A DNA stretch of 64,000 nt. Source: Parabacteroides merdae ATCC 43184. GTDB lineage: Bacteria; Bacteroidota; Bacteroidia; Bacteroidales; Tannerellaceae. The notes under the pieces are model-generated. The model was not told the origin of the DNA. It saw nothing but the letters and a program-made list of their open reading frames with translations, and did not search any database. Where the stretch lies: NCBI RefSeq assembly GCF_025151215.1, contig NZ_CP102286.1:744001-808000 (forward strand). The letters run 5' to 3'. The position numbers and the translations under genes were made by a program. Positions 25,797 to 33,813 of this stretch are shown here, piece by piece (position 1 is the first letter of the stretch; each line of letters begins with the position of its first letter).

Positions 25797-27020
25797 TTGG
25801 TGATAATCACTCTATTGGTTTATTATCCCACATTAAAAAACGGCTTCCTTACGGGATGGGATGATCAATGGATGGTGTTCAGCCATTATACGGAAAGAGG
25901 TTGGACTGTCGATAACTTGTGGCATATCTTCACTGATTTTTATGGTGGGCAGTATGCTCCGCTTGCCTTTTTGAGCTATTTGGTGTTATATGCCGGTTTC
26001 GGCTATGATCCCTTTTATTTTCATATGTTTAGTTTGTTGTTGCATATCGGTTGTGTCTGTTTGGTTTGGAAATTAATCTCTTCCCTTCTACGTGTGCATG
26101 GAGGAGTGAGTGAAAAGCAAATTTTATATGTAAACTTTATTACAACGCTTCTTTTTGCAGTCCATCCGATTAACGTGGAGGCTGTTGCCTGGATCAGTGC
26201 GTTGAAAGTGTTGTTATATGCTTTTTTCTATCTCTTGGGGCTACTTTGTTATTTACGTTATATACGAACATCAAAGATTTTTTATTATGTATTAACGATA
26301 GGGTGCTTTCTTTGTTCTTTTTGGGGAAAGGAACAGGCTGTTACTTTTCCACTGGCATTGTTGATCGTCGATTGGTTTACGAACCGGAATATGAAAAATC
26401 TTGAGGTCTGGAGTGAGAAAATGTCGTTTCTCATTATGGCATTCTTTTTTGGAATTATTACTGTTCTTTCTCAAGGGAAAGGGCCTTATGAAATGATTTT
26501 CCCATTATATCAGCGTTTACTTTTTGGATGTTTTGCCTTAGTAGAATATATTACTAAAAGTTTGCTGCCCGTTAATTTGAATTTCTTTTATCCATTTCCT
26601 ATAGTATTGGGGGAGGAACCGCCCTTACACTATTACCTTTATCCGGTAGTGCTATTGTTTCTTATGGGGTGGATCATAGCTTATCGGAATAATCGATATT
26701 TGGTATTCGGTGTATTGCTGTTTCTTGTCAACTTATTGTTCTCAATACATCTTTTTAATATGTCTCGTCATGCCATTGTGGCCGATAGATATATGTATTT
26801 GAGTTATGTTGGCATTGCTTTCCTTATAGCAAATGGAATTTGGTGGTTGAGAAAACGATTATCTTATTTTAAAGCTGCTTTGGTCTTTCTTTTCTTCTAT
26901 TGTTTCTTTTTGTCAGTATATACTTTTCATTATACAAAAAAGTGGGAAAACACAACGATGGTGAAGAAATACACAAAAGAAGTATTAGAAAAAAGGTTGA
27001 ATGGAAGTAATCATTTATAG
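25797..27020 (+). CDS. TMTC-like GT-C membrane glycosyltransferase-type protein
   Basis: About 407 residues, ten or more membrane segments. It begins with YYPTLKNGFLTGWDDQWMV, where an acidic pair in the first outside loop is typical of GT-C dolichyl/undecaprenyl-linked glycosyltransferases. HPINVEAVAWISALKVLLYAFFYLLG, WGKEQAVTFPLALLIVDW and VADRYMYLSYVGIAFLIA match the TMTC/DUF1736-type O-mannosyltransferase pattern, but no TPR tail is present. The start is uncertain: TTG 25797 or GTG 25800 open this frame, while an ATG at 25772 lies one frame off and would join smoothly if one base were removed near 25798. First gene of an AT-rich cassette; 20 bp before the NVEALA-type peptide gene. Confidence 0.7.
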   Translation: MVIITLLVYYPTLKNGFLTGWDDQWMVFSHYTERGWTVDNLWHIFTDFYGGQYAPLAFLSYLVLYAGFGYDPFYFHMFSLLLHIGCVCLVWKLISSLLRVHGGVSEKQILYVNFITTLLFAVHPINVEAVAWISALKVLLYAFFYLLGLLCYLRYIRTSKIFYYVLTIGCFLCSFWGKEQAVTFPLALLIVDWFTNRNMKNLEVWSEKMSFLIMAFFFGIITVLSQGKGPYEMIFPLYQRLLFGCFALVEYITKSLLPVNLNFFYPFPIVLGEEPPLHYYLYPVVLLFLMGWIIAYRNNRYLVFGVLLFLVNLLFSIHLFNMSRHAIVADRYMYLSYVGIAFLIANGIWWLRKRLSYFKAALVFLFFYCFFLSVYTFHYTKKWENTTMVKKYTKEVLEKRLNGSNHL

Positions 27021-27040
27021 ACAATTAAAATTTTAAGGTT

Positions 27041-27427
27041 ATGTTAAATGGTAAAAAAATCTTATCAGTTTGTGGAGCAGTCGCTCTGTTGCTGGGTGTG
27101 GGAATGAATCTTCGGCATTCGCTGAATGATTACGGTATGGGTACTAATAGTCTAAGTACATTTGCCTTGGCACAGACCAGTTCTTCTTCCGGATCCGGAT
27201 CCAGTTCATCGGGGAGTGGATGGTTTTGGACATTAAAAGAAACGGAAACAGAATGTACTTATTCCTCAAGTCCTATTTCGAGAAGTATGTCAATTACTTT
27301 ACCTGACGGAAGTAGTGTTAGTGGTTCTATAAGTGGAGGAGATGTTATAACTTTTAAAGGTGTTTTGTGGGACTGCAAAGATGGTTGGAATCCCTTCTGC
27401 ACTAAGGATTGTAGAGCAGCGAAGTAA
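27041..27427 (+). CDS. NVEALA-type secreted peptide precursor
   Basis: 128 residues. An N-terminal leader (MLNGKKILSVCGAVALLLGVGMNL) runs to an ALA motif at residues 42-44 (STFALA), the position of the NVEALA motif in Bacteroides secreted peptides and a good AxA signal-peptidase site. The predicted mature part (about 84 residues) opens with a Ser/Gly-rich linker (residues 46-60) and ends with a compact Cys cluster: C72, C112, C120 and C124, able to make two disulfides. The family's function is not established. It lies between a GT-C-like glycosyltransferase and a propeller lipoprotein; the Ser-rich linker could be a glycosylation target, which is speculation. Confidence 0.75.
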   Translation: MLNGKKILSVCGAVALLLGVGMNLRHSLNDYGMGTNSLSTFALAQTSSSSGSGSSSSGSGWFWTLKETETECTYSSSPISRSMSITLPDGSSVSGSISGGDVITFKGVLWDCKDGWNPFCTKDCRAAK

Positions 27428-27531
27428 TAGAATGGAAGGTCCTGAATTTACTATTCTGCTATTTTAAATTTGAAGAGAAGGATTATGGTGAGTAGAAGTT
27501 TGGGTTCCTTTAACTTAAAAATTATGCAAGT

Positions 27532-28767
27532 ATGAAATTTTCTTATATTTTCCTTATCGTAATAATAGGAACATCGTTGTTTTGTTCCGGATGTCAACAT
27601 GTTTTTCAGAAAGGGCGTCCCTTTCCTTCTGTGAATTTGGATAGTGTCATGGTCGTTCCTATGCAGGAACAACAGGTTGAAATAATAACTGTTACCCATG
27701 AAATCAAAGAGCCTACTCCGGTATCACAATTGATTGAGGATTTCTACTATGTTCCGTTAGAAACGACAGAGGCTTCTTTATTTGCTTATTGTAATCAAAT
27801 AGAACTCTATGGGCACAGAATCTTTGTGTTTGATAGACATGGGACAGAAAAACTTTTCATATTTAGTGATAAGGGGAAGTTTTTGAAATCATTAGGGGAA
27901 AAAGGAGAAGCTCCTTTTGAGTTTTTCAAACCGGGATCATTCGCAATAGACCGCGAAAAGGATCAATTGGTGATATATGACAATATGAAGCAGAAATGGA
28001 TGCGATTTACTTTGGATGGAAAGTTCATCGCATCGATAGATGTCCCCTTTACTACGATATGCAATTTTCAGATCCTGCCTAGTGGGGAGTATGTAACAGC
28101 CACTCATAAAACCCGGATGAATACTCATTTGGGGCAATATGCAGATTATCGGATTTTATATACAGACAGTACCGGTGTTCTTCGAAAGGCAGCATATGAT
28201 ATTGCAGAAACCGAACACTCCGCATTGGTTTATGACCCGGTAGGGAGAAATGAGGAGGATGTTTTTTATGTTCCGATATATTTGAATGAGGTTTATACAG
28301 TTACAGACACAGCATTGACCCTTAAGTACAAATTTGATTACAGTGATTTTAATCCTTTTGAAAAAGAAAAAATGGGAGCTTTCGAAAGTTATGAAGATTT
28401 TCGTGATTATCGGTTGAGTCATACTTATGTTCACCAATATGCAGAGAATGATACGCACTTGATGTTTGTGACCAGTGATAAAGACGATTACCGTTTTGTC
28501 TCTTTTTATGATAAGCGGAGTAAAAAGTTGATTAATCTTGCTGGCTTTTATAACGATACGGATTTTGTAATGGATTTTGGAAGTGGGCTTTATAGTTATA
28601 AAGATTATTTTATGGCTTTGGTCTCGCCATCAACGTTGAGGGGATTAAAAATGCACATAGATCAGACAACTCATTATTCGATCCGCGAGGATAATAAGGT
28701 CGTGTTTGAAAACTTGAAAGAGGATGATAACTTGGTTTTGGTATTCTTTAAAATAAAGGATCTATGA
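27532..28767 (+). CDS. 6-bladed beta-propeller lipoprotein
   Basis: 411 residues. Signal peptide with lipobox (SLFCSGC, C near residue 21). The body has repeated propeller blades: DFYYVPLETTEASLFAYCNQIELYGHRIFVFDRHG, FSDKGKFLKSLGEKGEAPFEF, and AIDREKDQLVIYDNMKQKWMRFTLDGKFIASI. This is the 6-bladed propeller (BF3164/TolB-like) lipoprotein type often encoded next to NVEALA peptides in Bacteroides. The role is unknown; it may bind or display the peptide. Its stop overlaps the start of the small membrane peptide (ATGA). Confidence 0.82.
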   Translation: MKFSYIFLIVIIGTSLFCSGCQHVFQKGRPFPSVNLDSVMVVPMQEQQVEIITVTHEIKEPTPVSQLIEDFYYVPLETTEASLFAYCNQIELYGHRIFVFDRHGTEKLFIFSDKGKFLKSLGEKGEAPFEFFKPGSFAIDREKDQLVIYDNMKQKWMRFTLDGKFIASIDVPFTTICNFQILPSGEYVTATHKTRMNTHLGQYADYRILYTDSTGVLRKAAYDIAETEHSALVYDPVGRNEEDVFYVPIYLNEVYTVTDTALTLKYKFDYSDFNPFEKEKMGAFESYEDFRDYRLSHTYVHQYAENDTHLMFVTSDKDDYRFVSFYDKRSKKLINLAGFYNDTDFVMDFGSGLYSYKDYFMALVSPSTLRGLKMHIDQTTHYSIREDNKVVFENLKEDDNLVLVFFKIKDL

Positions 28768-28895
28768 AAATCAGCATGATCAATATAATAGTTTCGGCAT
28801 TTGTTTTATCAGTTACTGCCGGTTTGTTTTATTTGAATCGGCGTCCTGCTGAGAATATTGATGATGTGACATTGCTTACGTTATTTAAGAAGTGA
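28764..28895 (+). CDS. Small single-span membrane peptide (43 aa)
   Basis: Begins MKISMINIIVSAFVLSVTAG, one hydrophobic segment, then LFYLNRRPAENIDDVTLLTLFKK. The ATG overlaps the propeller stop as ATGA, a sign of translational coupling. No family recognised. The acidic DD and the hydrophobic VTLLTLF end recall the region before the NVEALA motif of small secreted peptides, so it could be a second, very short peptide precursor; this is only a resemblance. Confidence 0.55.
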   Translation: MKISMINIIVSAFVLSVTAGLFYLNRRPAENIDDVTLLTLFKK

Positions 28896-28899
28896 AAAA

Positions 28900-28974
28900 A
28901 TGAAAAAGTATCGTTTAAAATTAAGGATGAAAGGGACTGATTTTTATTTGCGCTATGTACAAAGAAAAGCATAA
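28900..28974 (+). CDS. Possible 24-aa basic peptide
   Basis: ATG at 28900 starts MKKYRLKLRMKGTDFYLRYV and ends at 28974. It is strongly basic, lies 4 bases after the 43-aa peptide stop and 16 before the signal peptidase gene. It could be a real micro-peptide or a chance frame; only its position supports it. Confidence 0.25.
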   Translation: MKKYRLKLRMKGTDFYLRYVQRKA

Positions 28975-28990
28975 AATCTATTGTTGTTGA

Positions 28991-29665
28991 ATGAGAACGG
29001 GGAAATTCATTATTGGTATTTTGCTGCTATGCTGTTTTATCCGTATGGTGATCGGGGAGCCATGTACTGTGCCTTCGGGGAGCATGGAGCCGACGTTGCT
29101 TTGCGGAGATCGGCTTTGGATTAACAAGCTGGCTTATGGTGGACGATTCCCCTCTCGTTGGGCGGATATCCCGTTGCTGAATGTCTTTACTTGGATACGC
29201 CCTCTGCGTCTTGCTGATGAAGAGAATCATTGGGAGTATCGTCGTTTGCCGGGTTACAGCGAACCTAAACAGGGGGATATTGCGGTGTTCAACAGCCCGG
29301 TAGATCCGCAATTGTTGTTGGTCAAGCGAATTACCCGGGTGGTAAAAAAAGGAGAGCCTCTTCGGATCGACCGGCGAACGCTTCTTCTTTATCGTTCGTT
29401 GATTTTGCGTGACGGAGGGAAAGTGATGGAGAAAGATGGGAAAATATATATCGATGGAAAGAGCAGCTCGCAGTATATACCCAAGCAACGCTTTTATTAT
29501 ATGGAGGGGGATAACAGGATGAACTCGCATGATAGCCGGTCGTTTGGTTTTATTTCGGAAGAGGCAATCATTGGAAAGTTCGATTTTGTTCTTTTCTCTA
29601 TCGATTCCCAAAAGCAATGGTGGAAAGCAATTCGTTTGCGACGAATGATGATGCGGTTTCCTTAA
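28991..29665 (+). CDS. Signal peptidase I (S26), accessory
   Basis: 224 residues. One N-terminal anchor (FIIGILLLCCFIRMVIG), then catalytic S31 in PSGSMEPTL, general-base K112 in LLLVKRI, and box E GDNRMNSHDSRSFGFI. This is shorter than the main Bacteroidota LepB proteins (about 300 or more residues with extra inserts), consistent with a specialised enzyme. It cleaves leaders after AxA on the outer face of the inner membrane. Placed directly behind a secreted-peptide cassette, it is the obvious candidate to process the ALA site of the peptide at 27041. Confidence 0.85.
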   Translation: MRTGKFIIGILLLCCFIRMVIGEPCTVPSGSMEPTLLCGDRLWINKLAYGGRFPSRWADIPLLNVFTWIRPLRLADEENHWEYRRLPGYSEPKQGDIAVFNSPVDPQLLLVKRITRVVKKGEPLRIDRRTLLLYRSLILRDGGKVMEKDGKIYIDGKSSSQYIPKQRFYYMEGDNRMNSHDSRSFGFISEEAIIGKFDFVLFSIDSQKQWWKAIRLRRMMMRFP

Positions 29666-29818
29666 GGTTTAAAAGATCTTCATGTCGGTATGGGTGGCTT
29701 AACCATAATCCTGCAAGAACTGCGGCTCGAATATACATAAATATCTACAACTTTCAATAAAACAAGAATTTAAAGTGAATTAAATCTAATCTTATAGTTC
29801 TTTCTGTTATCGGCCTGG

Positions 29819-29895
29819 GGCGAAAACCTTTTTGCCCCTTGTCAAAAGCCTTTTTGCCCAAGGTCGAAAAGGTTTTCGACTTAGGTCAAAAGCTC
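29819..29895. repeat. 22-bp imperfect tandem repeat, 3.5 units
   Basis: Units start at 29819, 29841, 29863 and 29885 (partial), each of the form G(T/G)C-AAAA-CC/GG-TTTTTG/TTTTCG-CCC/AC. The third contains a perfect palindrome, GTCGAAAA-gg-TTTTCGAC. Role unknown. Confidence 0.7.
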
Positions 29896-30069
29896 TATGA
29901 TATGATAGTTTAATGATAGAAGTATAGCGGTTATCACTCTATCGGCTTTGGATTTGATCCGTACAATTGGTTTTGTCTTTGTGTTAATCTCCGATGATTA
30001 TTGGGTGAATCCAGCCTTGTTCGCGCGCAAAAAAGATCGTTGAATGATAGATGAATGATAGTTGAAAAC

Positions 30070-30139
30070 AACAACTATCATACTATAATGTCTTGTTTTT
30101 AAACAATATACGAACCTCAATGATAGTATGATAGTTGTT
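30070..30139. repeat. 17-bp perfect inverted repeat of the ATGATAG family
   Basis: Arms at 30070-30086 and 30123-30139 (AACAACTATCATACTAT and its complement) with a 36-base loop. A nested 10-bp hairpin, ATGATAGTTG / CAACTATCAT, overlaps the left arm. Confidence 0.8.
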
Positions 30140-30194
30140 TCTCTTTTTAACTTTTGTGGGGTTATCCCATATCGTTGGCAATAGGAATTGGCTT

Positions 30195-30626
30195 TCACAA
30201 AGGAATTTTGTCAATCCTGCGCTGATGCCGACCGCCTTCGAACGGGGTGCTCAGAAAGGCTTCGACCGTATGAGTGGCTTCCTCTTGACTGATAAATCTG
30301 CCGGGCATTACGAGTATGTTGGCATTATTGTGCTCGCGTGCGAGACGTGCTATCTCTTCTTGCCAGCACAGAGCGGCCCGTATTCCCTGATGTTTATTGA
30401 GTGTCATGGCTATTCCGTTTCCGGATCCGCAGATGGCTATTCCGGGATATACTTCGCCGGCTTCTACAGCTTTGGCAAGCGGATGGGCGTAATCGGGATA
30501 ATCACAACTTTCAGTCGAGTCGGTTCCGAAATCTTTATAGGCCAACCCTTTCGAGTCGAGTATTTGTTTTACGAATTCTTTCAGTTCGTACCCTGCGTGG
30601 TCACTACATAAACCTAATGTTTTCAT
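30195..30626 (-). CDS. rpiB: Ribose 5-phosphate isomerase B
   Basis: 143 residues, full length for RpiB. It interconverts ribose 5-phosphate and ribulose 5-phosphate. Motifs: N-terminal GLCSDHAGYELKE with the phosphate-binding aspartate and histidine, DYPDYAHPLAKAV, the catalytic-loop region GIAICGSGNGIAMTLNK (the family's catalytic Cys of CGxG), and REHNNANILVMPGRFI. It lies 102 bp after transketolase on the same strand, with a strong hairpin between, and together they supply the non-oxidative pentose phosphate pathway. Confidence 0.94.
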   Translation of the reverse strand: MKTLGLCSDHAGYELKEFVKQILDSKGLAYKDFGTDSTESCDYPDYAHPLAKAVEAGEVYPGIAICGSGNGIAMTLNKHQGIRAALCWQEEIARLAREHNNANILVMPGRFISQEEATHTVEAFLSTPFEGGRHQRRIDKIPL

Positions 30627-30649
30627 ATTTATCTGTTAGAGGAGTTTGG

Positions 30650-30723
30650 AGATTTATGATTTATAATTTCAGATTTATGATTTACCAACTATTCATAAAT
30701 CTGAAATTATAAATCATAAATCT
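30650..30723. repeat. 31-bp perfect inverted repeat between tkt and rpiB
   Basis: Left arm 30650-30680 and right arm 30693-30723 are perfect complements around a 12-base loop. The arms are AT-rich and made of repeated GATTTATGATTTATAATTTC-like words. There is no T-run, so it is not a standard terminator; the RNA hairpin may stabilise the upstream tkt message or set its ratio to rpiB. Similar AT-rich palindromes occur as dispersed intergenic elements in some genomes. Confidence 0.85.
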
Positions 30724-30728
30724 GAAAA

Positions 30729-32756
30729 TTAATTCAATAATTCTTTTACCTGATTGTATACGTTCTGACCCGTGAAGCCGAGTTTTTCGTCCAATACCTT
30801 GTATGGAGCGGAGAAACCGAATGATTCGAGTCCCCACACCTTACCGTTGGCACCCACCAATCCTTCCAGGTTGACCGGCAGACCGGCAGTAAGCCCGAAT
30901 ACCTTGCTTCCTGTTGGAATGACAGATTCTTGGTATTCTTTGCTCTGGCTGCGGAATAAGCCTTCAGACGGAACAGATACGATGCGGACCTTGATGCCAT
31001 CGGCGCGAAGCAATGCTGCTCCTTCTTCCAGTGTGGAGACTTCTGAACCGGAAGCGACCATGATTACATCAGGGTTTTCGTCACTTTCTACAATATAAGC
31101 TCCCTTTTCAGCCTGCAAGGCTTCGTCGTAGCGGTTTCCTTTTGCGGGCAGGTCTGTGATGTTCTGACGGGAGAAAATCAAAGCTGTCGGAGTGGCTGTG
31201 TTTTCCATAGCCATCTTCCAGGCAATTGTTGTTTCGGTCACGTCTGCCGGGCGCAATACCAACATTGAGTTGTGTCCCTTGTGGTTCTTCAGCTTTTCCA
31301 TCAGACGAATCTGCACTTCCTGTTCAACCGGTTCGTGTGTCGGTCCGTCTTCGCCTACGCGGAAGGCATCGTGAGACCAGACGAACTTAACCGGCTGTTC
31401 CATCAGGGCAGCCATTCGGATAGCGGGTTTCATGTAGTCGGAGAATACGAAGAACGTACCGCAGGCTACGATTACACCTCCGTGGAGCGACATACCGATA
31501 CATACGCAAGCCATCGTCAGTTCGGCAACACCGGCTTGAAGGAATGCACCACTGAAATCGCCTTTTACGAATGCATGTGTTTTCTTCAGGAAGCCGTCGG
31601 TCTTGTCCGAATTGGAAAGGTCGGCTGAAGAAACGATCATATTTTCTACCTGGGTTGCCAGCACGCCTAAGACGGTTGCCGAGGCCGCACGGGTCGCCTG
31701 GTTCGGTTTCTGTTCGATGGCTTTCCAATCGATGACAGGTGCTTTGCCTGAGAACCACAAATCCATCTTGGCGGCCAGTTCCGGATTAGCTTTCGCCCAT
31801 TCTGCTTTGGCCGCATAGCGTTCCGCAACGATTGCTTCCAATTCTTTGGCACGTTTGGCATATAGTTCCGCAACTTCGGGGAAGATCTGGAACGGATCGT
31901 CCGGGTTTCCTCCTAAGTTCCGGATGGTGTCTGCGATAGAGACGCCGGCTGCCGAAAGAGGTTGTCCGTGTGTAGACACCTTGTTTTCGTAGCTGCTCTT
32001 GTCAGCACCCACAGCACCCTTACCCATGATCGTGTTACCGATAATCAGGGTAGGACGGGATGTTTCGGCTTTCGCCTCGGTCAGTGCCCGGCGGATTTCC
32101 GTTACATCGTTTCCGTTGATTGTGATGACTTTCCAACCCCATGCTTCGTATTTCATGGCTACGTTTTCTGTCGTCACTTCGCCTACGGTTGTGGAAAGCT
32201 GGATGTTGTTGGCATCGTAAAACATAATCAGGTTGTCCAGTCCCAGCGTACCGGCAATACGTCCGGCTCCCTGAGAAATCTCTTCCTGGATGCCACCATC
32301 GGATATATATGTGTAGATCGTCTGATTCATGACGTCACCCAGGCGTGCTTTCAGGAACTTGGCGGCGATAGCAGCACCTACGGCGTAAGTGTGGCCTTGT
32401 CCCAACGGACCGGATGTGTTTTCTATACCACGCATCACGTTGACTTCGGGATGTCCCGGAGTCACACTACCCCACTGGCGGAACTCTTTCAGTTCGTCGA
32501 TCGTGAATTTGCCTGCGAGGGCGAGTACTGAATAAAGCATCGGCGACATATGCCCCGGGTCCTGGAAATAGCGGTCTCTGCCTTCCCATGCGGGATTCTT
32601 GGGATCATACACGAGGAACTCTGAAAACAGTACGTTCACAAAGTCTGCACCACCCATTGCACCACCGGGGTGACCGGATTTCGCTTTTTCTACCATTGAC
32701 GCAGCCAGGATACGGATGTTGTCCGCTGCTTTGTTCATTAATTTAATATCGTTCAT
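30729..32756 (-). CDS. tkt: Transketolase
   Basis: 675 residues, cytoplasmic, thiamine diphosphate dependent. It transfers two-carbon ketol units between sugar phosphates. Features: N-terminal KSGHPGGAMGGADFVNVLF, the ThDP-binding stretch ISDGGIQEEISQGAGRIAG with DANNIQLS, then the pyrimidine domain with FVWSHDAFRVGEDGPTHEPVEQ and the C-terminal domain MVASGSEVSTLEEGAALL. Full length. It sits downstream of an AraR-like regulator and upstream of rpiB, as in the arabinose regulon of Bacteroides. Confidence 0.96.
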   Translation of the reverse strand: MNDIKLMNKAADNIRILAASMVEKAKSGHPGGAMGGADFVNVLFSEFLVYDPKNPAWEGRDRYFQDPGHMSPMLYSVLALAGKFTIDELKEFRQWGSVTPGHPEVNVMRGIENTSGPLGQGHTYAVGAAIAAKFLKARLGDVMNQTIYTYISDGGIQEEISQGAGRIAGTLGLDNLIMFYDANNIQLSTTVGEVTTENVAMKYEAWGWKVITINGNDVTEIRRALTEAKAETSRPTLIIGNTIMGKGAVGADKSSYENKVSTHGQPLSAAGVSIADTIRNLGGNPDDPFQIFPEVAELYAKRAKELEAIVAERYAAKAEWAKANPELAAKMDLWFSGKAPVIDWKAIEQKPNQATRAASATVLGVLATQVENMIVSSADLSNSDKTDGFLKKTHAFVKGDFSGAFLQAGVAELTMACVCIGMSLHGGVIVACGTFFVFSDYMKPAIRMAALMEQPVKFVWSHDAFRVGEDGPTHEPVEQEVQIRLMEKLKNHKGHNSMLVLRPADVTETTIAWKMAMENTATPTALIFSRQNITDLPAKGNRYDEALQAEKGAYIVESDENPDVIMVASGSEVSTLEEGAALLRADGIKVRIVSVPSEGLFRSQSKEYQESVIPTGSKVFGLTAGLPVNLEGLVGANGKVWGLESFGFSAPYKVLDEKLGFTGQNVYNQVKELLN

Positions 32757-33091
32757 TGTGATGAGTTATTTTTATTTTTTGCAAAGATAGTCAATCTCTT
32801 CGTAATGACCATCCTATCGATGAAACAATTCATTTTCTGTAAAGTTTCCTAATTTCCGATATTTCTCATAGAGAGCAAGATACGCCAGATGATTTTTATG
32901 ATTTGACTGGTATTCTTTTGCAAAACCTTATCTTATAGTCCGCTGTGTGTCTTCGATTTTGGCATATATGCACGGTGCTACGGCTGCGAATATGGAAACA
33001 TCGAATGCGCAAGTCTGTTCCGCTTGGGCTACTTTGTGATCGGAATATCCGGCACATCTGCCAAAGTCAGCATGTTGAATGATGTTTTTTA
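32757..33091. other. Intergenic region upstream of tkt
   Basis: 335 bp. A -7 box TATCTTTG for tkt lies on the minus strand at 32782-32789, with no clear -33 partner. At 32930-33080 one minus frame stays open for about 55 codons, but I recognise no family and it has no good start, so I do not call a gene. Confidence 0.5.
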
Positions 33092-33784
33092 TTATAGGGA
33101 GAAATAGAACCCTTGTTCCAGCAGATGGTCGTATTTTTCTTTGTTGAACATATAATAGAAAGCCCCTCTTTTGGAACCTTTCTTGTCTTTTTCATCCAAC
33201 TTCTCCAGAATATCCATCGCATTTAGTTTTTTGCGGAAATTACGCTTGTCCAGTTGAGTCTGGTAGATGGCTTCATACAGGTTCTGCAATTGCGGTAACG
33301 TGAATTTTTCGGGAAGCAGGTTGAATCCGACCGGACGGGTAGCGGCTTTTCTGCGCAGACGGGCTAATGTGTCGGTGATCATTTGGTTATGGTCGAAAAT
33401 AAGTTGTGGAACTTCGCTGACCTTGGCCCAGACCGCATTATACTCTTCCAGTGTTTCGCTACTGAAATCGTTCATATTGACGAGTGAATAGTATGCTACG
33501 GAGATAACCCGCTCTCCGAGATCGCGGGTAATGTCTCCGTAAGCACCTACCTGTTCCATAAAAAGATTATCAATGCCAGTACAGTCGGTAAGCACGCGTG
33601 AGGCGGCCTCCTCTATACTTTCTCCTGCTTTGATAAAACCGCCCATCAGAGACCATTGTCCCATCATGGGTTCAAACTTACGTTTATAAAGTAATACATT
33701 AAGCTCTTTTTGATCGAATCCGAGTATAATACAATCTACTGCAACGTAAAATTTGGTTTCGTTCTGATAAAAAGCGGCTGTCAT
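33092..33784 (-). CDS. araR: NUDIX-type transcriptional regulator, AraR-like
   Basis: 230 residues. The N-terminal NUDIX-like domain (VDCIILGFDQKELNVLLYKRKFEPMMGQWSLMGGFIKAGESIEEAA) lacks the full NUDIX hydrolase box REUxEE, showing DCTGIDNLF instead, as in sugar-sensing NrtR-family regulators. A C-terminal winged helix (FTLPQLQNLYEAIYQTQLDKRNFRKKLNAMDIL) binds DNA. In Bacteroides, AraR of this type senses L-arabinose and controls araBAD, transketolase and arabinosidases. Here it sits between galK and tkt, near a GH51 arabinofuranosidase, so the same role is likely. Symbol by homology and context. Confidence 0.85.
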   Translation of the reverse strand: MTAAFYQNETKFYVAVDCIILGFDQKELNVLLYKRKFEPMMGQWSLMGGFIKAGESIEEAASRVLTDCTGIDNLFMEQVGAYGDITRDLGERVISVAYYSLVNMNDFSSETLEEYNAVWAKVSEVPQLIFDHNQMITDTLARLRRKAATRPVGFNLLPEKFTLPQLQNLYEAIYQTQLDKRNFRKKLNAMDILEKLDEKDKKGSKRGAFYYMFNKEKYDHLLEQGFYFSL

Positions 33785-33813
33785 GATTTTTTTTATGGAA
33801 TTATAATTAATTA

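Larger units (their letters stand above)
29666..30194. other. Repeat-rich intergenic region without a recognisable gene
   Basis: 529 bp. No open frame with protein-like composition was seen. It holds a 22-bp imperfect tandem repeat (29819-29895), about seven copies of ATGATAG or its complement (29890-30135), and a 17-bp perfect inverted repeat. It separates the accessory cassette from the pentose/galactose block. Confidence 0.7.

Noticed and set aside
32930..33080. Open minus frame of about 55 codons before tkt
   Set aside because: No start codon in a sensible place and no recognisable family.
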